Source: Diploptera punctata (taxonomy: Eukaryota > Arthropoda > Insecta > Blattodea > Blaberidae). From it: a DNA stretch of 64,000 bases. A model generated the notes under the pieces. That model saw only the letters and a program-made list of their open reading frames with translations, had not been told where the DNA came from and did no database searches. Below are positions 55,836 to 64,000 of the stretch, in pieces (within the stretch, counting starts at the first letter, position 1; each line of letters opens with the position of its first letter). Both the position numbers and the translations under genes were made by a program. The stretch spans positions 2,203,501-2,267,500 of the forward strand of contig JASPKZ010002337.1 in the NCBI GenBank assembly GCA_030220185.1, given 5' to 3'.

Positions 55836-56232
55836 GGTTACTTACTTACTTACTCACTGGCACTATCGAACCCGTAGGTTCATGGCCGCGCGGACATAAG
55901 CTCTCCATACATCCCTATCCTGAGCTAATGCTTTCCAATCATTCCCTGTATAATCTACTTCCCTCAAACCATAGTTAATGTTATTTTCCCACCTCATTCT
56001 TGGTCTACCAACTGGGCGTTTTCCCTCTGACTTTCCTACAAGAAGCTTCCATGCACGTCTTTCATTCCCCATACGCGCAACATCGCAGTCTACGAGACTT
56101 AACTGTTCTTATTATATCTGGCTTCCTATAAAGACCATGTAGTTCATTGTTATGTAGTCTTCTCCATTCAGCTGTCTGTTCATCTCTCTTTGGTCCAAAA
56201 ATTTTCCTAAGAACTTTATTCTCAAATACTTG
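55836..56232 (-). pseudogene. RT-A LINE 3' remnant
   Basis: The minus strand reads GNERRAWKLLVGKSEGKRP and ALAQDRDVWRAYVRAAMNLR. Tail of TTAC repeats at the left end. Confidence 0.8.
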
Positions 56233-56271
56233 AGGTTATGTAGTAAAATGTAAAATATTAAAATAAGTGCC

Positions 56272-56418
56272 GGATATATCAGTCGTCCTTAACTACGTAG
56301 AGTACCAAACGACATGCCGAAGATGGAAAAAGTTCTGAAAGACCTATGTGGTTTTAATTAATTTACAAAGTTTTATAATCATAAATCAATTTTATTTGAG
56401 GACGACTGATATATCAGG
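56272..56418. repeat. Short palindromic unit related to 8659-9935
   Basis: GGATATATCAGTCGTCCT and its complement AGGACGACTGATATATC bound about 105 bp containing CATGCCGAAGATGGAAAA. Confidence 0.6.
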
Positions 56419-56429
56419 TACTTATATTA

Positions 56430-57108
56430 ATATTCTAACATTTCCCCTGCGCCTTTCGCTATCATTTATCACCATCACATCATCGGGGTAATGTTACTCT
56501 GCCTTCCATGCGCCCCAACCTTAGAAGTGGTCTCAAATTTTAATGCCAAGAGAGAAATGTCGTATGACGACCTGGTGACATTGAACAAATATATATATAT
56601 ATAAACTCTCGAAAATCAATGAGAATGCTGTTTTCTTAAATTATGAATATGTGGACAGTGTCCATTTTTTTTTTACTGAAGGTCTCATATAAGCCAATGA
56701 ACACTTATTAAATGAAACAAAATACATAATCGGAAAACCATAAAAATAAGTCATGTAATAAAAATTAATTTATATACAAGGAAACTCTGTAACTGAATAC
56801 AAATTAATAGATTTTACATAGATCCGAGCTTGTCATTTGTTAATCAGTACAAATGGTGTTTATATTAAAATAGTTTTACAAAACATACATAGAATTTTTA
56901 ATAGCTTAACAAAATATTGTATCGAAAATCTACAATGTAACATTGAACTAAAACAATATAAAATAGCACATATTAACATAAAAAACATGATAAATTGTTT
57001 ATTTCAGTTCTCCTTCACACATACTCATCAAAATTCCGTCACACAGGAACTGGGTATACTAAGCGATTGCCCTAGGAAATCGAAAAAATGGTCAGATCTT
57101 GCTAGTTT

Positions 57109-57112
<4 letters not shown>
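56430..57112. other. AT-rich spacer
   Basis: Start contains a short SINE-F-like scrap (GGGGTAATGTTACTCTGCC, about 56460-56530). Otherwise nothing. Confidence 0.35.

Positions 57113-57143
<31 letters not shown>
57113..57143. repeat. TA microsatellite
   Basis: About 14 TA units 5' of the second RT-C copy. Confidence 0.9.
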
Positions 57144-57147
<4 letters not shown>

Positions 57148-57194
57148 AATTATATCTTATGGCACAGATTTTTGGAAAATTGTACAAGAAGTTA

Positions 57195-57650
57195 CAACAA
57201 GTAATGAATTTTAAGCAAAAATAAGGTTATACAAAACACTCATTAGACCAGTGGTTACATATGCAAGTGAAACTTGAGTCCTAAAAGAAACAATAAAACA
57301 CAAATTATTAATTTCTGAGAGAAAAAACTTTAAGAAAATTTGGACCAAATAGAGAAACTGATAGCCGTTGGTAAATCAAAACAAATAACGAACTAAACAA
57401 ATCAATCGAAAATCAGAATATAGTCAATCATATAAGAGACTTGTCAAGAAGCTCTATAAATGGAAACCTATAGGAGGCAGAGCAGTTGCAAGACCGAAGA
57501 TCACATGGGAGGATGACACAATGAACGATCTAAAGAAAATGGAAGTGACTAATTTGAATATGGCAAGAGACAGATTGGCATGGAGGAGGATTGTTGAAAA
57601 GGCCAAGACTTTCACTTTTGAAGTTGTCGCGCCTTAGGATGATGATAATG
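57195..57650 (+). pseudogene. RT-C LINE ORF2 C-terminal remnant
   Basis: Reads IRLYKTLIRPVVTYASE, VLKETIKHKLLISERK and WEDDTMNDLKKMEVTNLNM, ending in GATGATAATGATGA. Stops and a frameshift present. Confidence 0.75.
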
Positions 57651-58180
57651 ATGAATGAATTTTAAATATTTTGGAACACAGATTTCTAGCTCTAGTAGTT
57701 TTATTGATGAAGTAAGAACTCAGATTTTCAGAACACCGAGAATGTCAGGATATGAGATGTTACATGGAAAAACAAATACTTAAACACTAAAAGCAAAACA
57801 AAAGTTTATAAAACATGTGTACGACCAATAATGACATAAGGTGCGGATACAATAACAGATATTAAGCAATCGAAACAACTTATGAAAACAGCAGAAATTA
57901 ATACTTCAAAAGTCTTAGTAAATAAAACAAGACTTGACAAAGAGTCAGGAACCAAAATATGAGGGAGGAATGCAATATCATAGATGTTGAGCATTTATTA
58001 CAACAAGAAAAAGGGGATGCAATGCACACGTGGACAGAGCTGACGATACGAGGCTTATTAAAGCAGCAAGAACCTACGTCCTAGAGGAAAAGAGAAGTAG
58101 GCAGACTCTTCAAGAGATGAAATGAGATGTAATCATCACTAACATAGTGTGTGTAAATAAAAAGGCATATGATTACAGAA
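57651..58180 (+). pseudogene. Further LINE ORF2 remnant
   Basis: Reads FKYFGTQISSSSSFIDEVRT, CVRPIMTYGADTITDIKQ and KVLVNKTRLDKES. This is the conserved C-terminal layout of RTE-like ORF2 proteins, different from RT-A to RT-D here. Confidence 0.65.
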
Positions 58181-58699
58181 AAGAATAAGAAGAAAGTATA
58201 TATTTTACATTTCAACAAAACAGACATGGGAGCTGGTTGATCAATTTTAATTTTTTGTTTGTTTTTGTTATTATTATTTCGGGTTTCAGATAAGTCCCTA
58301 TTTCTAATGTTCGGATTTCGCTGATTTTTGAAGAGTACCTTCCTCACTTTATTTTAAAAGCATATACTGAGTTTCGTTGGGAAAAATCTAAAATTGTTAC
58401 CGCAAGAGCGGTTTTTAAATTTTCGTTTGAGGTGACTTTCTACTTCTAATGATCAGATTTTCTGGTTAACGAACTCGACCTTACTTTTTTAATCGATTGC
58501 TAATATGCCAAATTTGGTTCAGAAAATGCAAAAAAAACCGATAACGGAGGTGAAGTGGTATATTGAGACATGTTGATCATTTTTAGAAAGGTACCAATGT
58601 CGGAAATGATGCGTTTTCACACTATGAGCAGTTAATGTCTCAAGAGTTCCGTTAGTTGGATTTCAAGACTCAATAATTGACAATACTGTCACAGTCTCA

Positions 58700-59060
58700 T
58701 CAAGTTTTCAAAATATATACCTCCCATCTAATTGTAGAGCATACATCGGCGACGTAGTGATTGGCGCACACGTTCAAATACGCCTGCCTCATTTGAATTA
58801 TTTCTGCAGCGTGGATTCGAGCTTTAAGATCCATATGTGACTCTAATGGAGTCTGATAAACAGACTGTTTCATGTCGCCCCACAAAAAGTAGTCGAGAGG
58901 ATTAAGATCAGGTGATCTCGGAGGCCATGGGACTGGTCCCCCTCGACCTGGATACGTGGTAATGTCTCCTCATATTGGTATCGAAGTGAGCTGGAGCTCC
59001 GTCATCTAGCAGCCACATTACGCTGTGAAGCCACGTATCACAGGTTCCGTACATGTGAGG
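58700..59060 (-). pseudogene. Mariner/Tc1-type transposase remnant
   Basis: The minus strand reads LLDDGAPAHF (second catalytic Asp region), then after a frameshift PWPPRSPDLNPLDYFLWGDM and the tail QMRQAYLNVCANHYVADVC. These are hallmark blocks of IS630/Tc1/mariner DDE transposases. The N-terminal DNA-binding part and first catalytic Asp are absent, so the copy is inactive. Confidence 0.8.
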
Positions 59061-59234
59061 TGTTGTCAAGTAATAAGTTTTCAAATCTTTCGAACTAACG
59101 CTAGTCTTGAGACATAATTAATTAGCCATAGTGTGAAAACGCATCATTTCCGGACATTGGTACCTTATGAAAAATTATGAACATATATCAATATCCTAAC
59201 TCGCCTCCGTTGTCGGTGTCTTTTGGCAACATCC

Positions 59235-59236
<2 letters not shown>

Positions 59237-59295
<59 letters not shown>
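59237..59295. repeat. TA microsatellite
   Basis: About 29 TA units adjoining a SINE-A 3' end; shorter TA sequence lies on the other side of the SINE. Confidence 0.95.
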
Positions 59296-59297
<2 letters not shown>

Positions 59298-59586
59298 ATT
59301 CTGCCCGAGGATAGGATTTTCACTGCAATCATAGCATTTCGACGCTATGTTTTGCAGCTTTACTAGGGAATTATAGGTGTGGTAACTTCCCGTTGCTTTC
59401 CACACCGGTGAAGGGTGATTATGATAATGATAAGGATGATATGATGGCCGGATGATTTTCGGGGACCATTGGGCCCCAAACTTCCTGACATTTGTCTTAC
59501 AGGTGAGGAAAAACCCCGAGAAAACCTCACCACGGAGCCTTTCCCGACCGGGAATCGAACCTACCTCGAGACCATAGCGGTGGACA
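59296..59586 (-). mobile_element. SINE-A copy with deleted head centre
   Basis: The complement of the SINE-A body is intact, but between GGGAATCGAACC and CTCGAGACCATAGCGGTGG the tRNA-like head lacks its central part. Confidence 0.8.
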
Positions 59587-59651
59587 ATATATATACATAT
59601 TGTGCGTGTGTGTTTTAATTGTTTTTCGGAACCAAACTCGGCGTTAGCAAT

Positions 59652-59979
59652 TTTACTTACTTAATGGCTTTAGGACCCTTTTGAGAGTAGCAATAGCCTC
59701 TCCTTCGTTAGGAGTTTCTAGCTAAGCTAATTTAGTTACGCTTATATTCCTACATACGTCATGAATGGCATATGGTCAACATACCGAACCAAGTAGACAT
59801 CTAATAGGCATCTAGGATATTACTTGGATGATGGATGTCGGTAAATTTTGCATAGAAGTCTCTTTTTTCGGGCTTAAGCCTGAAAATTTTCAGACTCGGG
59901 ACCCATGTCTTGAAGTCCCTTCCGGAGGACTTGTTCCTTGGATTTTTCCAACCTAAAAAACCCATCGACCCGTCCAGCA
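59652..59979 (-). mobile_element. SINE-C copy, head truncated, with target duplication
   Basis: TTAGCAAT at 59644-59651 and 59980-59987. The body matches 51765-52141 (GGCATATGGTCAACATACCG). Confidence 0.75.
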
Positions 59980-60370
59980 TTAGCAATCAATTACAAAAAA
60001 AAAAAAGTAAGGTCAAGTTCGTTAACCATCTAAACAGATCATTAGAATTGGGGGTTAACATGAAGCGAAGATTTAATAATCGCTCAAACGGCCGCAATTT
60101 TCGATTTTTCGCAACGAAACTCGGATTGTGCCATTCAAATAAAACGGAAAAATATATATATATTTTTAAATCAGCGAAATCCGATCATTACGAGTAGGGT
60201 TTTACCTGAAACTCGTATTTTAAAAATCACTCTAGCGGCCGCCTTGATTATTTTTCTAGCAACGCAACTGAATACATAAGATTTAATCAACAAAAAAATA
60301 ATATATTATGTAAACCAGCAAAATCGGATCTTAAATTCGACTTTGTGAGGAATTTTCTTAGTTTACGCAA

Positions 60371-60586
60371 TTTCTGCGTGACGGACTTCATACTTACAGA
60401 CCTAATATAAAAAATCAAATTATTCTACTTCTTACCATAACATTTCCGCCCTTAAAAGATAGAATATGTGAACGAAATCTAAATAAAATGAAGCATTTTT
60501 TTTTTCTCCAGACCAAGTATTTAACACTTTTTTTCATTTAAGTTATTGATCATCATAACTGATATTTTGAAACACTCTATAACCAA

Positions 60587-60623
<37 letters not shown>

Positions 60624-60740
60624 TATATTTTTTTTTTCTGATCTTGATATAGGCCTATATCTTTTTAAACTGCACTTTGCATTAACTTCTAAATACTTAG
60701 AAACTTCACTTAAACATACATACCAAAAATATATTGTTTT
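60371..60740. other. Spacer downstream of gene 3 with AAT repeat
   Basis: Contains an AAT microsatellite at about 60586-60625. It probably includes the gene 3 3' UTR near 60740. Confidence 0.5.
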
Positions 60741-61910
60741 TTATTTGAATATATTCAACCGTAACTGTCCTTCAGCGTTCACTGGAGACCTAGCAAAAAT
60801 GTCATGAATATCTGCAGAATCATTATGCGAATCTTCTTTCTCTATCTCCTTCAAAGTTTCCAAATTCATAGTCATTGGCATTTCGCTAGCTGGTATAAAT
60901 TCTCTGGCTACACTATGGTCCACTTCTTTGTCTATGGCTTCAAGATTTTCATTTCCATCTGATGACATAATGAATTCCAACTGTTTGGCTCTCTTCCCCG
61001 GATACTGCAAATCAGGAGACGTTATATCCTCCATGAGATGTTCTTCAGGATTGTCGTGGAAATACGCGAAGTGCTTCATATTATTCTGCGTGTGCACCAA
61101 TGGAAGAGGATGCTCTATTCTTGTATAGCTCTTCGTAACAGGGTTATGTTGGTGAGTTTCCATTTCGATGTTTTTTGAAATATCTTCCACAAGAGATGGC
61201 ATAGGAGTATTTTCTTGAATCGATCCTTGATGACTTGAAGTAAAAGGATCTGCGTTATCTTCATGATGATCATGATGAAGGTGATGATGTGGATTCTGGT
61301 ATTTGCTCTTGCAGTAGGGACATGCTTCACTAAGCGGAATTAAGCGTTCGTGCTCTTCGTTTACAGTTTGTGGTATATCAGAATCTTCATTGTTGTAATG
61401 TACTACGCTGAGATCATTCCTGAATTTCGGGACATATCTTATTACGACTCTTTCACCATCCACCATCCCATCCAGAGAATTCTCTCTTTTTGTAAGAGGC
61501 CCATTCATTTTCCTGGATTGTCTTTTAAACGCTTCATTTTGCAAATAGTTATCCCCGTACTTAGCATTATCGTTTCCATAGATACGATACCTCTGCTTCT
61601 TCATTTTGTGATCGTGATTCTTCGGGAATTTCATCCTTTGTCTTGATACCTGGTAGAGTGGAATATCGGTAAAATCACGGAAGTTTTCACCGGATCGTAT
61701 AAATTGTTGATAGCGATCATCAGGGAATCCAGATCTTCCAACTCTAGGTCGTTCTGTATATCTTTGTATTTTAGGCAGTTCTCTCTTCCTTAGTAATGGT
61801 CTCATGTAGTAGTCACCGCTTGTATAACCGTGTGGAATCCCAGATGACTGGTCCAAGAGGCACACGATAACGCAGGCGAAGATAACTGTAACCAAATTTA
61901 TCCCCTTCAT
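60741..61910 (-). CDS. Secreted His-rich, dibasic-site protein (gene 3)
   Basis: Single-exon 389-codon frame. The first in-frame ATG is at 61910; the frame extends nine codons further upstream only through a GTG. Residues 1-24 form a classical signal peptide (MKGINLVTVIFACVIVCLLD...). The mature part is basic near its N terminus, with dibasic sites RKRELPK (about residue 41) and LTKREN (about 140), plus PGKRAKQ near 305. A CPYC motif at about 196 is followed by a His cluster (about 204-216), which could bind metal. The C-terminal third is acidic. AATAAA overlaps the stop region. It may be a processed secreted precursor or an extracellular structural protein; neither is proven. It lies on the same strand as the other two host genes. 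Confidence 0.8.
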   Translation of the reverse strand: MKGINLVTVIFACVIVCLLDQSSGIPHGYTSGDYYMRPLLRKRELPKIQRYTERPRVGRSGFPDDRYQQFIRSGENFRDFTDIPLYQVSRQRMKFPKNHDHKMKKQRYRIYGNDNAKYGDNYLQNEAFKRQSRKMNGPLTKRENSLDGMVDGERVVIRYVPKFRNDLSVVHYNNEDSDIPQTVNEEHERLIPLSEACPYCKSKYQNPHHHLHHDHHEDNADPFTSSHQGSIQENTPMPSLVEDISKNIEMETHQHNPVTKSYTRIEHPLPLVHTQNNMKHFAYFHDNPEEHLMEDITSPDLQYPGKRAKQLEFIMSSDGNENLEAIDKEVDHSVAREFIPASEMPMTMNLETLKEIEKEDSHNDSADIHDIFARSPVNAEGQLRLNIFK

Positions 61911-61945
61911 GATAGAAACTAAAGATTCGACCCTCACGTTTCACA

Positions 61946-61953
61946 TATTTATA
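61946..61953 (-). promoter_or_regulatory. Possible TATA box of gene 3
   Basis: TATAAATA reads on the minus strand about 36 bp upstream of the ATG at 61910, predicting a 5' leader of roughly 10-15 nt. It supports the ATG at 61910 over the upstream GTG at 61937. Confidence 0.4.
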
Positions 61954-62229
61954 TTTTATGATATTTTCAAGATGTCCCTGAAGAAGTGCGCTGAATCGAC
62001 AAGTTTGTGTTGCATGCTAATTTAGAGGTCATTTTTCTATAATGTTTAGTAAAATATACAGAATTTGAAAACATTTTTCTACCCTTGAAAGCCTGAGTTC
62101 ATATTTACGTAAACAAAAGTACAAAGAAGATCTATGTATGAATGATATTTCAAGTAAAAGTAATATTGCATTTTCTTCTCCTTCTTGTAAGCCCATGATT
62201 CCCCTTAACAGAGATTTAGGCGCTCTCCT
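61954..62229. other. Spacer upstream of gene 3
   Basis: Likely promoter region; nothing beyond the TATA-like motif was recognised. Confidence 0.4.
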
Positions 62230-62565
62230 CCTATAGGGAAGAATTTGAACCATAATAATTTAGTTACACTTGTTTTCGTATAGATGTCCTTTGAGTGGTC
62301 CGTGGTCAGCGTTCCGGTCGGACAGGCTCCTGGTTGAGGTTTTTTTCGGGTTTTTTTCCTCATCTGTAAGACAATGTCCGGAAGCTTAGGGCTCAACGGT
62401 CCCCGAAAATCATCCGGCCATCATCATCATCCTTACCATTATCACCATCCTCCTTCGTCGGTGTGGAAAGCAACGGGAAGCTACCACACCTATAATTCCC
62501 TAGTAAAGCTGCAAAGCATAGCATGAAAATGCCTGCCCTCGGGCAGAATTACTATGGATGGATCC
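62230..62565 (+). mobile_element. Chimeric SINE: SINE-C-like scrap plus SINE-A body
   Basis: ATAATTTAGTTACACTTGTT and TGGTCAGCGTTCCGGTCGG resemble the SINE-C 3' extension. From GGTTGAGGTTTTTTTCGGG the sequence is SINE-A to GGCAGAATTACTATGGATGG. The tRNA head of SINE-A is absent. Confidence 0.7.
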
Positions 62566-63142
62566 TTCTAATATAGCGACTTGATCCGCAAATAAAGAAA
62601 TTTTTAACCGAGAATACAGGAACTATGTATTCATATTTTAACCCGCGAATAATGAAAATGCGAATAACGAAACCGTAAATAAGGAGTCTTTACTGTATAT
62701 GTTAATTACGTAGTGCATACTCTATGTTGGCTGCACTGGAACACATCTTTATTGTTGCATAGACTATTCATTAAAGTTAACATGGCTGTCACGTCTTCAT
62801 GCTACGTATGTAGTTAAATATATCATAGAAAAAACATAGTGATATAATTGTTAGAACAAAAATTTAAAATCGTTGTAAATGGTGGAAAATAATTTGAAAA
62901 ATGAAATCCTAAGAATAAAATTTGACAGAAGTTTATGGAGGTATTACAAAAGTCGCGTCACAGGTTGTACAGTTTAGCCAAATTCGAATATAAAGTTAAC
63001 CTTAAAATCAGTGTACGACAGCAAACCAAAGAGTTAAAGATCGGATTGCGAAAATATGTACCATATTATCATAACAAGTTTACTGTTGTGGCGGCTTCTG
63101 TTGGCTATACTGTTTTTAGTCTCTCTATCAAGCCTGTATTGT
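62566..63142. other. AT-rich spacer
   Basis: Nothing recognised beyond chance frames. Confidence 0.4.
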
Positions 63143-63860
63143 TGACTATTTAAATCATGCCCCAAATGGGAGTCAATGACCAATCACGTTTCAATGATTT
63201 CTCTTTAACAACCAATCAGATTCGTGTTTCACGAAATATTTATCAGTGTTATAATTACCATATTAAAGAAAGCTCCTCCTTTTTAATATTCTGAACAGGT
63301 CTGACCATTATTTTGCAGTGACTGAGCCTGTGAAAAATACGGCTACCAGATTGTATATATAGTGCATGAATGTCAACACATGCCGCATGCGGGAGTTAAT
63401 ATAAAAACATTTGTAGCAATTGATTATACCACCAAAAAAGAAACCACTGTTTGCACTTTCTTAAATGTATTTTTTCCCAGGTAACAATCCAGAAAAATAT
63501 AATTGTCATATTTACATCATACGAAATCAGAAATGAATTAATATACAGTTTGATGTGTTTCATTTTTTCTCCACTAGAGAGCATTCTTACAATATTGCGT
63601 TCCTTTGACAATAAATAGTATGATCTGGTTGCAGTGATAAACAAAAGAAGCAGATGAAGCGTACCTATCGTTTCTCATTTGTTTTCAAACATCGCCGTTT
63701 ACATTACATATATAAATATGTTAAAATAAATATAGTTAAATAATGATTTGTGAGTAAACAGCTTAATTTTATTCGTTAAATAGTCCTAACAAATGCCACT
63801 CACTTCGTGAGTCGTGAATTTATCGATAATTTGGAAATCACTCGTGGCATTACTTATGAA
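63143..63860 (-). mobile_element. G-element copy 5
   Basis: Starts GACTATTTAAATCATG and ends after CTCACTTCGTGAGTCGTGAA (half of the terminal hairpin) and GGCATTACTTATG. Includes the central segment shared only with copy 1. Confidence 0.75.
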
Positions 63861-63969
63861 AATACTTTTAGATAACAACAACAAGAATTATGTTATCAGT
63901 AGCTAATAATAGAAAACAAAATAATAAGAACCCAGAAGTTAAATTTCTACTTAGGCTGCTTGTTGTGTC

Positions 63970-64000
63970 TAATGCCACAAATTGTCTTTTGTGACATTTC
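63970..64000 (-). mobile_element. Start of a SINE-F copy at the window edge
   Basis: TAATGCCACAAATTGTCTTT matches the SINE-F 3' end complement; cut by the window boundary. Confidence 0.5.

Larger units (their letters stand above)
58275..60370. mobile_element. Long-inverted-repeat transposon, interrupted by SINEs
   Basis: The left arm (about 58275-58660) and right arm (about 59080-60230) are inverted copies. Shared blocks include GGTACCAATGTC, GATGCGTTTTCACACTATG, CTGGTTAACGAACT and GGATTTCGCTGATTT. The right arm is broken by a TA repeat plus SINE-A (59237-59603) and SINE-C (59652-59979). The outer arm carries subrepeats of about 145 bp, each starting near GATC (about 60034, 60183, 60327). 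A transposase remnant lies between the arms. Confidence 0.7.

Noticed and set aside
57113..59295. Tyr-Ile repeat frames
   Set aside because: Translations of TA microsatellites.
61937..61937. GTG as the start of gene 3
   Set aside because: The ATG at 61910 is followed directly by the signal peptide and fits the TATA spacing.

Overview
The window looks like nuclear DNA of an arthropod, most likely an insect and possibly a cockroach or termite relative. The basis is AT-rich sequence, one intron-split gene, eukaryotic signal peptides, and dense tRNA-derived SINEs, non-LTR retrotransposon remnants and cut-and-paste DNA transposons. The taxon is an inference from element style, not from a diagnostic gene.

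Three convincing host genes are present, all on the minus strand: a two-exon gene (3899-7358, 633 aa), a single-exon giant (33500-39889, 2129 aa) and a smaller single-exon gene (60741-61910, 389 aa). Each begins with a signal peptide and continues as a low-complexity protein rich in Ser, Asn, Pro or Tyr with no enzyme domain I can recognise. The first two share their layout (Ser/Asn/Lys/Glu-rich segments, Pro/Tyr-rich blocks, tandem coding repeats). They look like fast-evolving secreted structural, mucin-like or glandular products; the function is unknown.

Nearly everything else is transposon-derived. Non-LTR retrotransposon remnants fall into at least four groups, named here RT-A to RT-D. 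At least six tRNA-headed SINE types (SINE-A to SINE-F) occur, several with exact target-site duplications. DNA elements include a hAT-like element with an 8-bp duplication (20430-21354), a TTAA-flanked element (31863-32579), several TA-flanked inverted-repeat elements, a Helitron-like element (17958-18792), a long-inverted-repeat element with a mariner-type transposase remnant (58275-60370), and palindromic units probably derived from Penelope-like elements (8659-9935, 50635-51650, 56272-56418). Nesting is deep: for example, a LINE tail contains a TA-flanked element that contains another LINE.

Layout: 0-2.7 kb LINE tails and ATT microsatellite; 3.3-7.4 kb gene 1; 7.8-33 kb nested repeats, including a duplicated tRNA-like gene at 31.2-31.5 kb; 33.5-39.9 kb gene 2; 40-60 kb repeats; 60.7-61.9 kb gene 3; 62-64 kb SINE and G-element copies. 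No CRISPR, rRNA or bacterial operon structure is present.
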